DNA of 64,000 nt from Dromiciops gliroides (GCF_019393635.1 NC_057861.1:307961968-308025967); one strand, 5' to 3'; shown: positions 11,261-23,209, numbered from the stretch's first letter. Notes: a model not told the origin generated them from the sequence alone. Numbers and translations: made by a program.

Positions 11261-11940
11261 GAGAAATATTCTTAATATCTAACCCTAAGTAACTTTTCTG
11301 TAACAGCAGACCTTGACCCCCATAAAAAAGGGTGGTGAGCAACAGAAGAGGATTCTAGTGGATGATGTAAAATGGGAATAAACTAAAATTTTACTTTGGC
11401 AAAAATATATGATTAGGAGTAGTAATAATAATTTTACTGAGAGGGCTACAGTACTGTGAAACACTTCAGGCAAATGTCCCAATTCCAAGGGGATGGAAAA
11501 GGTGAATGTTCAAACTAGTTTAAAGCAGTGAGCTCATAATGAATTCCAAGGAAAAGCCATGGCCGTACTGATCTAAAGTCAGAATCCTGAGGAAGATACC
11601 ATTTCTCCCCCTTGAAATCATTAGGAAGACTTGCCATCTTCCTTAGGTTTCCTCCCCCTTAAACTTCTTACTAAATCTATCTAATCTTAGGACCCCAGCT
11701 CTAGACACCAAGCCTTTAGGACATTTTTGACACCTTGAATCAGCTTAAATTACATATCAATTATCTGTCCCTTTTCCTTCTGTCATTGCCATGGTTTCTA
11801 GGTGCCTTTTCCTAGTGCTGTTTACTAATACTTTCTCCTTTCCTTTATGTTCCCTAGGGTTCAAAATAATAACTACATGTTCAAGACCACATAAGGGCAT
11901 TTCAAAGGGAACATAGGATCTCTCTCTGTCTATCTCCTTA
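11261..11940. other. Unassigned sequence
   Basis: No gene, and no repeat I can name. Short open frames here lack any family signature. Confidence 0.4.
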
Positions 11941-11949
11941 TAAAATAAA

Positions 11950-12960
11950 AAGTTAAGAATATTATGAAATGCAAAATGGATTATTTTGATTACATTAAAT
12001 TTTAAAGTTTTTGCACAAAAACAATGCAGCCAAAATGAGAAGGCAGGCAGAAAGATGGGAAACAATTTTTACAGTCAGTATTTCTGATAAAGGCTTCATT
12101 TCTAAAATATATAGGGAACTAAATCAAATTTATAAAAATGAAAGTCATTCCCCAGTTGAGAAATGGTTAAAGGATATGAACAGGAAGATTTCAGATGAAG
12201 AAATCAAAGCTATCTATTGCCATATGAAAAAATGATCAAAATCACTATTGATTAGAGGAATGAAAATTAAAACAACTCTGAGATACAACTTCACACTTAT
12301 CAGATTGGCTAATGTGACAAAAAAAGAAAATAATAAATGTTGGAGAGGCTGTGGAAAAATTCAACACCAATGCACTGTTGTTGGAGCTCCGAAGTGATCC
12401 AACCATTCTGGAGAGCAATTTGGAATTATGCCCAAAGGGCTATGGGACTGTACATACCCTTTGACCCAGTAATACCACTATTAGGTCTGTATCCCAAAAA
12501 GATCATAGAAGAGGGAAAATATTTATAGCAGCTCTCTTTGTGGTGGCAAAGAATTGGAAATCGAGGGAATGCCCATCAATTGGGGAATGACAAACAAGTT
12601 GGGGTATATGAATGTAATGGAATACTATTGTGATGTAAGAAACAATGAGCAGGAGGATTTCAGAGAAACCTGGAAGGACTTACATGAGCAAGATGAGCAG
12701 AACCAGGAGAACATTGTACATAGAAACAGCAACATAGTGTGATGATCAACTGTAATAGACTTGGCTCTTCTCAGAAGTCCAATGATCCAAAATAATTTTA
12801 AAGAACTCATGATCGAAAATGTTCTCCACATCCAGAAAAAAATAACTGTGGATTCTGAATACAGATTGAACCATGCTGTTTTGACTTCTTGGCTGTTGTT
12901 TTTTCTCTTTTATGAGGTTTTCCCCTTGTGTTCTGCTTCTTTTTTTTCACAATATGACTA
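11950..12960 (+). mobile_element. L1 ORF2 C-terminus and 3' UTR, sense
   Basis: Starts in a typical L1 ORF2 region (aaaatggattattttgatta). Frames at 12011-12235 and 12337-12528 give KPxxxW-like and 'IPFDPVIPLLGLYPKK', the conserved ORF2 C-terminal block. The frame shifts between pieces. The 3' segment 12740-12870 is the inverted counterpart of 62850-63000. 5'-truncated and dead. Confidence 0.85.
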
Positions 12961-13360
12961 ATGTCTCAACAGACAGCCTAAGCCAGGTTGAAGCCAATAG
13001 ACCTTAAAACCATCAGTGAGTGGGGGGGGGGTGTCTACCCCAAATATATGAAGACTTCCCCAGTAGAATGGGTAGATGAGAACAATCTGTTGCAAAGGCC
13101 ATGAAGGGAGCTGAAGCAGGCACTGTGGAGTGCTAAGAGCTTGGTCAGACATCTAAGTCACCAAGGTCACCTAGTGCACCCCAGACTATCATCCTGACTT
13201 TTGTCTTGCCATTGAACTTGGATGACTCTGGAAGAGAGAGTAAGGCTGACTACATTAGTGTAACTTAAATCCATTTCATGCTCAATTAAAGACATCACCT
13301 ATGATGTCATTAGTCCTCTTGAAAAATGAAGAACAAACAATGACAACATCTTCTCTCTGT
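12961..13360 (+). mobile_element. Unnamed marsupial SINE-like repeat
   Basis: The end, ..gtcattagtcctcttgaa.aatgaa.aacaaacaatgacaac, is the complement of the start of the repeat at 19284-19330, so both are copies of one family. The consensus is familiar from marsupial DNA but I cannot name it securely. Confidence 0.45.
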
Positions 13361-13411
13361 TGTAGACCAACTTTATTTCCTATTTTATAGTGTTTTTTAG
13401 ATTGGATGATA

Positions 13412-13624
13412 GGGGCAGCTAGGTGTCACAGTAGATGGAGTGCTGAACTTGGAATTAGGAAGATTCCTCTTCCTGAGTACAAATCTGGCCTCAAACATTT
13501 ACTAGCTGTGTGACCCTGGTCAAGTCACTTAATCCTATTTGCCTCAGTTTCCTCATCCATAAAACTACTACTGTGTTTTTGCCAAGAAAACCCAAAATAA
13601 GGTCACAAAGAGTCAGAACAACAA
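13412..13624 (+). mobile_element. MAR1-like CORE-SINE with 13-bp target duplication
   Basis: Head ggggcagctaggt, CORE ctagctgtgtgaccctgg, then a longer 3' part (cctcagtttcctcatc..gccaagaaaaccc..ggtcacaaagagtcag..acaac). Flanked by agattggatgata at 13399-13411 and 13625-13637, perfect. Confidence 0.92.
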
Positions 13625-13829
13625 AGATTGGATGATATGGAAAGTACCCAAGATATGATATATCTATATTTCAACAAATTTGATAGTCTCTCATGAGAGT
13701 CATAAAGTCATAAAATTTTCTTGGGAGAGTCCTGTAAACAAGGTGATGGGATGAGGACTAGGGAATAGTACAGTTCAATTTATTCAACTGTGGTTAAATA
13801 ACAAATTATAATTATGTACAAAGGACATA

Positions 13830-14090
13830 TGAATAAAGATGCTATCTGTATCCAGAGAAAGAACTAATAAATAGAAGTATGTATAGAATAATATTATACA
13901 TATATTATATATGTGTAATATATAATGTTAATACAATATTACTATAATATATAACTATAATTATATATCTATTTGCATCTAATGGTGGCAATCTCTAAAG
14001 TAGGGGTGGGGAGGGAAGAAAAAATATATGTTATAACTTTGTTGTATAATTTAAAGGAATGGCAAGTTATATCTAATAGATTTGAGGTTT
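13830..14090 (+). mobile_element. L1 3'-UTR fragment, sense
   Basis: Contains gatgctatctgtatccagag then aaagaacta, and ..ggggtggggagggaagaa, resembling marsupial L1 3' ends. Interrupted by an AT-rich stretch (13880-13965). Moderate certainty. Confidence 0.45.
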
Positions 14091-14289
14091 CATGTATACT
14101 CATCTTTCTTGTTATACAATGTTATGGAAATACTTATTTTATGCTATACATTAAAAATATTTATAAAAGAGAGACAGCATGGCTGATTTGTAATCTATAT
14201 TGCTCACAGAAGTACTTACTTATGTCATTAAAGATGTATCTAAGTTTTTTTTAAAATAAGATAATTAATGGCTTGATTGTTAACTTGAA

Positions 14290-15210
14290 GAGAGGTCTCT
14301 TGTGGATTGCTCTAAAGCTCTATCCTGGGTACTATTGCATTCAACATTTTTTTGTCAATGATTTCAATAAGTGCATTGAGGACACAGTTGCCTAATTTTC
14401 AGTCAACAAAGAACTAGAAGCGATAGATAAATTGTTGGTGACAGAATTAGGATCTCAAAGGCCTTAATAATCATAATGTTAACTTAGATCTAAAAATATA
14501 TTTAAAATGTAAAATATTGCACTTTGGTTCAAAAATATCATTAGTAAAAGTACAGGTTGGTTAAACTACATTTCACGTGAAAGGATTTTGAAGATTATAT
14601 TGTAATGCAAACTTAGCGAATTAGTGTGATATGCTGACCAAAAAAACCCATGTAATCATAAATTATAATAATGAGAGTATAATCTCCAAGGTCAGGGAAT
14701 GACTTCTCAGATTGCATTGAGAATAATGTGCTCAATTCTAGATATGACATTTTTAGAAAATACATAAAGAACTAGAGGATGTTCAGGGGATAGAGATGAA
14801 GATGGTGAGGGGATTGGAAACCATACCAACAGAGAATCACTTGAAAGTGTTGGAGATATTTAGCCTATTGAAAGGAGGGGGAATCAATAATTGTATTTGT
14901 GTTGCAAGTGGAATGGGATATGATTGGTATCTTCAGGTATTTGAAAATCTGTCATGTGAAAGAAGGATTAGATATGATTTTCCCTACAAGACAAAGGTAA
15001 TACCAATGGATAGGGGGGAAAAAGATATGTGTGTGTGTGTATAGTATGTATATATGTATGTATATACACACATATACAATACATATATGCATACATATAT
15101 GTATATATATTTAGATATAAACAAAATATTGACTAACTAGTAGAACTGTTAAAAAATGGAATAGACAGCCTTTAAAATGAGTTCTTCAGGAAGAGATGAA
15201 ATGACCACTT
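14290..15210 (+). mobile_element. CR1/L3 LINE relic, RT C-terminus and 3' end
   Basis: The frame near 14796 gives MVRGLETIPTENHLKVLEIF then SLLK, matching the CR1 ORF2 C-terminal motif (RGLE.(L/I)..EERL.ELGLFSLEKRR-type). It is preceded at about 14337 by a degraded 'LFNIF.ND' block. The remnant resumes after a TA/TG microsatellite, with ..gttaaaaaatggaatagac at 15148-15168. Many stops. An ancient mammal-wide family. Confidence 0.7.
15020..15115 (+). repeat. Compound TG/TA(CA) microsatellite
   Basis: gtgtgtgtgt, then tatgta/tacaca units, inside the CR1/L3 relic. Confidence 0.9.
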
Positions 15211-15229
15211 CTCAGAAGTAAAGGCAACA

Positions 15230-15415
15230 TAGTAGTGGAAACAGAATGGAGTTAGAAGAGCTATATTCCAAATCCTTCCTTGACAGATGTGTGTGACCCT
15301 GGGAAAGTCACAGCCTCTCTGAGATTCAGCTTCTTCTTCTATAAAATAGAGATAATAGTACATGTCATACATGCCTCAAAGAGATCTTGTGGTATGAAAG
15401 TAATACAAGGCTGGA
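15230..15415 (+). mobile_element. MIR fragment
   Basis: Core ..tgtgtgaccctgggaaagtc..ctctctgagattcag..tataaaatagagataata fits the sense MIR CORE-SINE. Confidence 0.7.
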
Positions 15416-15446
15416 GTTTGGCAGGGCATAATTATCAATAGGACAA

Positions 15447-15712
15447 GGTGGCAAAGGGTAACTAGGTAGAACAGTGGGTAGAGTGCCAGGCCTGAAGTGA
15501 GGTAGACTCATGTTTCTGAGTTCAAATCTGGACCCAGACACTTATTAGCTGTGTGACCCTGGGCAAGTCACATAACCCTGCTTGCCTCAGTTCCTCATCT
15601 GCAAAATGAGCTGGAGAAGGAAATGGTGGCAAACCACTACAATATCTTTGCCAAGAAAACCCCAAATAGGGTCACAAAGAAACATATATGACAGACAAAT
15701 GACTAAACAACA
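15447..15712 (+). mobile_element. MAR1-like CORE-SINE
   Basis: Has the CORE, the cctcagttcctcatctgcaa block and the 3' block (ctggagaaggaaatgg..aaccactacaatatctttgccaag) characteristic of this family. Confidence 0.88.
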
Positions 15713-16667
15713 AGATAGTGTCCTGTCAAGTTGAACTGATTTGCCAAGTGTTTGAGAGAAAGAAGAAAGTTTATCTAGCACAAAGTTGATGGCCTAGGAA
15801 AAAACTGAGAGGTGAAGGGAATGGGAGTCATGGTGAGAAAGGGAAAGATGGAAATATAAAAATGGAATTAAAAAATGATTAAATCAAATAATTTCATGAA
15901 CATGGAAATTCACTTGTGAAGTATGGCAATATCACTGGAGTAATCATCTTTTGGTGTAATTGAGGTGAATGAAGGAGTAGGCCAAGGGGACTGAAGAGAC
16001 TGCAAGAAGTTAGGGTACTTGGGGGAACATCAAGATATATGATGAAGATGGCCTGGAAGTTGGGATGAAAAAAACCAACACTATGAATCATGCAGTAAAC
16101 TCACTAAGGAAAGGAGAAGAATTTCCTGGGTCGAGGGTGTAGATGGATAACATAATCAAGAACTAGATTGGAGGATAAATTTGGATGCAATGAACCTTAA
16201 AGGAGAGTCCAGACCACTTTGGTAGCTGAAAAGAGAGTGGATTGTATTAGAGAGAGATTTGAAGAGTGGAAAGGGCCCTTAGAATTCATTCAATATAATG
16301 CCCACAATTAAAAAAAAAATTACTTTTTGTCATTCTGAACTTGACAAACTCCAAAAATCATGAACATTTAAATATGCAAAAACCCAGAATATATTGATCA
16401 ATAACTATAAATGTCTATGTACAAATACATACATGCATATACACATTTATACACACATACTTACATATATATCCAGACACATACCTACACAAACATTGCT
16501 GCATATTTCTTTTGAACCTATGCTTATTATCTGAAATGAGCAATCGTGTATAGAGAAGCACCTATTCCCATATTCCTTTTTCCATAGAGTTAACATCTCT
16601 GTACATATGCTCACCTATAATCATGTAGTAGGGATCAAATGTTCATAGATTTAGAACTGTCATTGAT
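15713..16667. other. Unassigned sequence with CATA-rich run
   Basis: No gene. There is an imperfect (CATA/CACA) run at about 16419-16490. Confidence 0.5.
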
Positions 16668-16775
16668 CCACAGCCATTGAAGTGCCAGATATGTTCTAGG
16701 CACTGTACTAGGTAAGGGGTTACAAATACAAATAAAAGAATGAAACAATCCCTAATCTCAAAGAGTTTACACAAC
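16668..16775 (-). mobile_element. L2 3'-end fragment, antisense
   Basis: ..gtgccagatatgttctaggcactgtactagg.. followed by ..caaagagtttaca is the complement of an L2 3' UTR. Confidence 0.6.
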
Positions 16776-16915
16776 TGTACCTTGGTAGTCACCTAGTCTA
16801 ACACTCTCATTTCATAGATGACCGAGAGAACTTATGGAACTTGCCCAAATTAACACAGATAGTGAGCAATAGATGTGGAATCTGAAACCAAGTCTTCTGG
16901 TAGCCCAGAGAAGAA
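16776..16915 (-). mobile_element. MIR fragment, antisense
   Basis: ..ctcatttcatagatga..gaacttgccc..cacagatagtgagcaa..tctgaaaccaagtcttctgg is the complement of a MIR core. Confidence 0.6.
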
Positions 16916-17479
16916 ATGCAAGCAGGGAACTATTTCAAGATCAGAAGCTGTATGGAAGATGGGGAAAAAAATCTAGGCTGGTGTATTGCATAGACAAAAT
17001 TGTCAGTCCTTGACTCCAAAAGTGTAGTATAAAGTATTATACCTAGAAATGTAACATGATATTAAGTGGCACCATATGGTAGGTGGTGTGTACAAAAATA
17101 GAAAGGAATGTCCATAACACGCTAGTACTGTGCTTAGAAGAATAAATGTTCTTATCCTTTAGAAAGTCAAATAAGTAAAGATCTTAACTCAACAAAGTCA
17201 TGAGAGATGCAAGAGTATTTGATCTCTTAAAGATAACTTTGATAAGACATATACTTGCAATGAATCCAGAATAGACCTGGAAGAACAAGTCCTGAAGATT
17301 TTTACGGAACCCGATTTTGGTTTGGATGATTTCTTATTGTTTAATTTCATTTTTAATTTCTTTTGTCCCTTCAAAAATCACATTTCTGGGCATTGAAAGG
17401 ACTTGACAAATTCTATTTAATTCCTTTCAATCTAATATAACTCAACAAGTATGTATTAAGTGCAATGATAGGAGAGCGA
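16916..17479. other. Unassigned sequence
   Basis: Nothing recognised. Confidence 0.4.
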
Positions 17480-17710
17480 TTGTAGAGAGTAGTGATCACA
17501 GGACTGTACTCCAAGTCTGGGAGACCTGGATTTTAATTCTGATTTAGACATTTAATGACTGTGATTCTGGTTAAATCACTTAACTTCTATCTGTAAAATG
17601 TTGGGGTTAACAACAGCACCTAACGCATAGTGGTGTTGTGAGAATCAAATAAGGTAATATAGGTAAAGTGCTTGACAAACCCTAAAGTATTATGTGTTAG
17701 TTATTATTAG
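17480..17710 (+). mobile_element. MIR-family SINE
   Basis: ..gacctggattttaattctga..taaatcacttaacttctatctgtaaaatg..ggttaacaacagcaccta..gttgtgagaatcaaataagg..aaagtgcttgac follows the MIR order. Confidence 0.75.
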
Positions 17711-17954
17711 AAGCCAGTATTCCTGGTACTTGATCTCTAAATCTGATAGGTTTCTCTATCAATACAAATTGGCTCCTTCTCTGCAGTTTATTGTTAGAGA
17801 GTTGCTTGGGTCACTGACCTGAACCCAAGTCAAGCTGGCTCTGAGGCCATCTCTCTATCCACTATGCCATGCTACCATTCTGGTACTGGGGATAACCACA
17901 CATACATAAAAACAGTCCCTGTCTTTAAGGAAGAAAAGGGGAGGGAAAAATGTA

Positions 17955-18050
17955 AACAGCTGTCAGTATGTATGTAATGCATGCATACAAGCATGCATGT
18001 ATAGGTATGTGCACACATACATATATGTGTGTATACACAATGCTTGTATG
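17955..18050 (+). repeat. TG/CA-rich alternating run
   Basis: gtatgtatg, gcatgcat and acacatacatatatgtgtg units. Confidence 0.8.
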
Positions 18051-19195
18051 TATCAATCAATAAACATTTATTAAGCACCCACTATGTACCAAGCACTGTG
18101 CTAACTGCAGAGAATACAAAAAAGAGGCAAAAGCCAGTCACCTGCTGTCAAGAAGCTCTATCTAAAGTGGGAGACAAACAAAAAATAGGTACAAACAAGT
18201 TATATAGAGAATAAATAGAAAATAATTAACAGAGGGAAGGCACTAGATTTAAAAGGGTTGGGAAAGGGTTCCAAAAGAAATGAGGCTTTTTAGCTGTGGC
18301 TTAAAGGAAGCCAAAGGAAGTCAGTAGACAGAGTACAGGAGGGAGGTACTGGCGACACCGGGAAGGAATGTCTGGATCAGAAATGGAGAATTTAGTTTAA
18401 GGAACAGCCAGGAGGATAGTGTCTTTGTATGGAAGAGTATGTTGTGGTAAGTAAAGTTCAAGAAAACTTTAAAGGCCTAGGAGGAGGCTAAGTTATGAAG
18501 GGCTTTGAATGCCAAACAAAATATTTTGTATTTGATCCTGGAGGTGATAGGGAGCTGCTGGAGTTTAGACCCGCACTTTATGACAATCATTTTAAGTGGC
18601 TGAATGAAGAACGGATTAGAGTGGGGAGAGACTTGAGACAGGCAGACCCATCAGCAGGCTATTGCAATAATTCAGGTGTTAGGTGATGAGGTCCTGCACC
18701 AGGGTGTTGGCAGGATCAAAGGAGAAAAGAGGGAACATCCTAGAGATGTTGCAAAGGTGAAATCAACAGGCCTTAGTAACAGATTGGATATTGAGGGAGG
18801 GTGGTGGTGAGAGATAGTGAGGGACTCAGGATGACTCCTGATGACCAGCCCAAGGGATTGGGAAGATGGTCCTACCCTGTACTGCAATGGGGAAAGTAGG
18901 AGTCAAGGAATCTTTAGGGGGAAAGATAATGAATTCTTTCTTGAACATATTTAGCTTGTCTACTGGATGTCCAGTCTGAGATGTCTGAAAAGCAGTTGGA
19001 GATGTAAGATTGGAAGTCAATAGAGAGATTGGGGCAGGATAGTTAGATTTGAGAATTGTCAGCTCAGAAATGGTAATTAAATCCATTGGAGTTAATGAGA
19101 TCACCAAGTAAAGGAGTATAGAGGGAAAAGAGAAGAGGGCCCAGGACACTAAGCTGAGGGACACCAAGGGCATGATGTGGATTAGGATTCAGCAA
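18051..19195 (-). mobile_element. Long L2 LINE copy, antisense
   Basis: Begins atcaataaacatttattaag then ..cactatgtaccaagcactg (complement of the L2 3' terminus). It runs through ..aggctattgcaataattcag..tgatgaggtcctg..(18656-18700) to ..gaccagtctgagatgtct (18970-), the reversed L2 ORF2 C-terminal region. About 1.1 kb; diverged, with no intact frame. Confidence 0.8.
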
Positions 19196-19283
19196 AGAAG
19201 AATAAGGAGTAGTCAAACAGAATGAGAATCAGGAGAATAAGATTTAAATATATGAACATATGAATATACAGGAATGTATATGA

Positions 19284-19690
19284 GTGTGTCTATGTTGTTA
19301 TCCTTCATTCTCAAAGAGGACCAAGATGATAACACTTTCTTAGAGTCAAGGTACAGTGTGTCCAATTGTGGCTGATCAAAGCAATATGAGATTGGAAGGT
19401 CCAACCACAGGTCAGGCACAGCTAGTCCATATGAACATTTGGAGTAGAGATATCTTTAAATTTGGGCATCTTACATTTCTTTTGAGCTACTGAAATTGTG
19501 TTTCATTCATACAACACAGTGCCTTCTTTGAGGTGAGAATGCCATGTGGACTCATGCTTTGCCAGTGTCTCCCATGTCCATTCAATCAATTCTAAAGTCC
19601 TTTAGGAGACCTTGAAGAGTGTTCTTGTATCACATCTTCTGAGCTTATTGTGAGCTCTTGCCTTGTGTGAGTTCTCAGTAAAACAGCCTT
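19284..19690 (-). mobile_element. Unnamed marsupial SINE-like repeat, antisense
   Basis: Starts ttgttatccttcattctcaa..agaggacca, the complement of the end of the repeat at 12961-13360. Family name not known to me. Confidence 0.4.
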
Positions 19691-19754
19691 TTAGGCAAAA
19701 GATATTAGTCATTCAAACAAAGGCTAGGGTTTAAATTCAGACTCTGTTGTTACC

Positions 19755-20140
19755 TAAGAGAAAGGAACAAGTGTTTATTATGTATCTACTATGTGCCAGG
19801 CACTGTCCTAATCAATTTATATGATCTCATTTGATAGCTACCAGTGTGGCCTTGTGCAAATTACTAATTCCCTTGACCTCAGTCTTGTCATTTGTAAAAT
19901 GATCAGGGTTGTCTAAGTGGCCTCTAACTTTCCTTTTCCATCTACTGTCCTTCCCTTCATTGAGGGACGTTCTTTTGAAGGGAGATCCAATGATATTACT
20001 CAGGTGAAGTGCTTTGTAAACTTTAAAGCACTCTACGAATGCTATCATTTTGAATAGAAAACTCATTTAATCAATTAGCAAGTATTTATTAAGCCCTTAC
20101 TATGTGTCAGACTCCTACCTAGAAAAAGGGCACATTCTAA
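19755..20140. mobile_element. MIR/L2 fragments
   Basis: 19765-19815 has an antisense L2-like end (tgtttattatgtatctacta..tgccaggcactg). 19840-19930 resembles sense MIR (gtgtggccttgtgcaaatta..tttgtaaaatga). 20065-20140 is another antisense L2 end (agcaagtatttattaagccc). All short and diverged. Confidence 0.5.
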
Positions 20141-20193
20141 GGGAACCAGCATCTGAGTATAGAGGATGTCCCTAAAGCCAGTGCAATTTTAAG

Positions 20194-20339
20194 TTTTAAA
20201 TACTAAATATTAAATGTAAATACTTGGTGTTCAGATTTAATATTTAGTATTATTTAAAGATTTGGTATTTAAATGTAATATTTACTATTATTTAAAGCTT
20301 TGGTGTTTAAATTTAATATTTAGTTATTATATAAAGCTC
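20194..20339 (+). repeat. AT-rich 38-bp tandem repeat, 3-4 copies
   Basis: Copies at 20234-20271, 20272-20309 and a partial at 20310-20339 share the pattern aatrttta.tattatttaaag then .tttggt.ttta. A more diverged unit precedes at about 20194-20233. It lies just upstream of the GC-rich promoter block. Confidence 0.85.
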
Positions 20340-21267
20340 AAAATTGAGTTGAGACTTTTTGGGAAATGCTGTGTGCACCAGAAACACAGAAAGATAAAGG
20401 TAACCTTAGAAGGGACACGGAAAAACCTCCTACAAAAGGTGGTATTTGAGCAGAAACTGCTTTCAAGCTATGGAAGTAGCAGTGGGTGCATGAGGCTACC
20501 CCATGGAGGAGGGCTGCCCTCAAAGACGTAAAACTACTAGAGTTATAGAATAGTGAGACTTAAACCCCTTCCCCCTCCCCCCCCAATAAAAAAAATAAGG
20601 GCCCTCCATCAGTCAGCTCCTTCAGTTCTCTGGGCAGAGGGGGTGGGCGTGTGTATTCCTTGTCTTCGGGACCCCAAGTGAGGGAGAGGCAACAACTCTG
20701 CCCCGCATCATTCCTCCCCTCCTCCCCACCACCCCGCCCCCGCGGGGTAGCTTCTTCACCCATGAAGTTCTGGATTCTCAGGGTTTGTAGCCCCGCAGGG
20801 AACCTCCGCCCCGCCCTCAGCCCCGGGGGCTTCCCAGGGGGTTCGCTATCTCTGTTCACCCTCATTTAGGAAGGCACCCGTGGGGGGAGCGTGAGTGTGC
20901 TAGTGTTGGAGGGAGGGAGAGGGAGGGCGTGGAAATGATTCTTCTGCTAAGTCTGTGGAATATTTATCTGATTTCCTTTTTAAAAAAATGCAATCCCTCC
21001 CCCTCCTCCCCGCCCCCAATCCTTCTCCAAATCCAGCACTCTCAAACAATACAAATAAATAAATAAATGAGAAAGTAAGTAAATAAATAAACAAAAGGTG
21101 GGAGAAAAGGGCAACAACAGACTGCAGGAAGACTAGGGGCTAGAGACCACAGGCTCCCGCTCCCCTCCTGGCCCCGCCCACCTAGCCCCTCCTGCCCTCC
21201 CTCCTTCTGAGTTCCACGGGCCACCCCCCCCCTCCTTTCCGAAAGGAGGCGGAGACAGGCTCCGCGA

Positions 21268-21280
21268 CGCCATTTTGGGT
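21268..21280 (-). promoter_or_regulatory. YY1-like site
   Basis: The stretch gacgccattttgg near 21266-21280 carries the complement of the YY1 core (AAnATGGCG). It lies about 110 bases before the TATA-like box, in the CpG-bearing block. Motif match by eye. Confidence 0.35.
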
Positions 21281-21391
21281 GCCTGTCTAGCCCCAATGTT
21301 TACCACTCTATGGCTCTTCTCCTCCCTCCCCTCCCCTCCCCAGTCATTGTCTGTAAGAGCAGCGGCGGGCGGCAGCAGCAGCGCTTTTCTC

Positions 21392-21399
21392 TTTATAAG
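21392..21399 (+). promoter_or_regulatory. TATA-like box candidate
   Basis: The sequence ctttataagc at 21391-21400 resembles a TATA box, in a GC-rich surround that includes a CAG-rich stretch just upstream. A start site would be expected about 30 bases downstream, near 21425. Motif only; no transcript evidence. Confidence 0.35.
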
Positions 21400-21486
21400 C
21401 CCCGCAGTGCCCGGATGTGAATGGATTACAATGTATCTTTCAGGGAAACCTATTATTATCAATGTGACTCCACGGGGGAGTCAATG

Positions 21487-21520
21487 GTGATGATGATGAT
21501 GGTGGTGATGATGATGATGA
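21487..21520 (+). repeat. GAT/GGT trinucleotide repeat
   Basis: Reiterated gat/ggt triplets (tgatgatgatgatggtggtg...) lie in the inferred 5' exon region. A short GACTCC/GGAGTC inverted repeat at 21466-21482 lies immediately upstream. The antisense poly-His reading is an artefact. Confidence 0.8.
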
Positions 21521-22740
21521 GAAATCTCTAAACTTGGAACAAGTTTAAGACTTTGTAGGAGACGAAGAAAAAAAAACCCAACAAGATTTGTTTGAGGAAA
21601 ATTATTAACTATTCTGTGTTTACATATTTTTTTTAAAGAAACAATAAGGAAAGGGGAGAAAAAAGTTGGTGGATTTTTCTTTTTCTTTTTTCTTTTTTTG
21701 GTGAGTGTGTGTGAAATTTTCTTGAAGTTCATTTTTTTTTATGGTGGAAAATGCAAAAATCAGAGCCAGGTGCATGATCTTGTGATCTGTGGAATATCCC
21801 TGGAGCAGGACTGAGTACCAGTTAAAAAGTACTTTTTGGGGGATACACATGTGATATACTAAGCACTTGCAGAAGATTTTCTCTTTTTCAAAAGTCTCTT
21901 TCCTTGGAATATTGTGAGAATATTTGTGGCCATTTAAGGTAAAGTTACAATTTGCTGTCAGAGTAAACTGTCTTTTAATTTAATTTATGGTTTTAAAGAA
22001 ATGTTGATCCTAATGTGTTATTAAAGCAAAAGGAGCAACTTGTAAAGTAATAGCAATTTGAGGGGGGAAAAGTGTGTGCCTGCTTTATTTGTCTGTACTC
22101 GCACATGTAGAAATAACTGGGTGTGTTTAATGTGTGTACTTCCACACACGTTGAAGCGTATATATTACAGATACTGCATAAAGCACGCGTGTATAACGAA
22201 ACTTGAGAAGTATAAAGCTTTATTTTAACCTGAAAAGTGACGCGAAAATAGGTTTTTGTAGCTTATAGGCCCTGTAGCAGTGTATGCTGAATACAAACAT
22301 ATATTTCTGGGGAAAAGGGGCTGAGCAGCCCCTGGAAACTCGAGTGTAAAAAGCAAACAAAACAACAATCCTCCCCAAATGCTTACTTGCGAAGTTTGTA
22401 GCAATACTCTGTGACTTAAAAAAGGAGGAGACAAAGTATGTGCAGTTTACAGTTAAGAGGAAGAACCAAAACAGAGGGGACAACCTCCCCCCCAAAAAAA
22501 ACCCCATTTTTTAAAAGTTGGTTTATGTATGGAAAGGAAAAATGTTCCTCTTGGCAAAGTCTTTTTGCATCACGTGTATTTGCAGCCTAGTATAAACTTG
22601 CCTTGTCCTGTGTGTGAGAGAGAGCGAGAGAAAGAAAGAACTGAAGAAATTGAAACTATAATAAATTAAAAAGTGCCTCCTAGGGAAGAAACCGGCAACG
22701 ATTGAACTGTTAGTGGTTCAGATAATATCTGAAGGTTTGA
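21521..22740 (+). other. Unassigned unique sequence between inferred promoter and triplet tract
   Basis: Moderately AT-rich, no transposon recognised. It may be part of the untranslated exon or first intron. There is a small GA run at 22615-22640. Confidence 0.4.
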
Positions 22741-23055
22741 GGGAAAATGAGGTGCCTGATGGATTTCCGTTTGCATTTTTTTTTTGAGGAGGGGGTGTAG
22801 GGGGAGGGAGTGGGGGAGATGTTATGATTTTTTTTTTTTTTTAAGAAATGCAACCTTAACCAACCTAGCCAAACCGACCTGGAAAGAAACGCGTCCCTTA
22901 TCTTCAGCACCCCCCCCAACCCCCCCGCCTTTGCTGAACTTGCAATTCCGTCTGTCTTTGCGTGTTTTCCCCATACACACCTCCCCTCCCTTCCCTAAAG
23001 GAGCAGAGAGTTGGTGTTAAGAGTCAGGGATCTTTGCAGGGTGTCTCTGGATCTT

Positions 23056-23209
23056 GTAGTAGTAGTGGTTGGTAGTGGTGAAGGAGGAGGAGGAGGAGAG
23101 GAGGAGGAGAAGAGGAGGAGGAGGAGGAGGAGGAGGAAAGGAGGAGGAGGAGGAGGAGGTGGTGGTGGTAGTGGTAGTGGTGGTGGTGGTGGTGGTGGTA
23201 GTGGTGGTG
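23056..23209 (+). repeat. GTA/GGA/GGT triplet tract
   Basis: Adjoining triplet repeats: GTA-like 23056-23067, GGA/GAG 23082-23158, then GGT 23159-23209. The + strand is almost pure G-rich and GGA runs can form G-quadruplexes. It lies inside the inferred 5' exon block about 1.1 kb before the coding exon. Long low-complexity frames on both strands here are artefacts. Confidence 0.9.

Noticed and set aside
20560..20869. Frames in the GC-rich block on both strands
   Set aside because: GC-rich DNA has few stops; no homology recognised and no exon structure supported.
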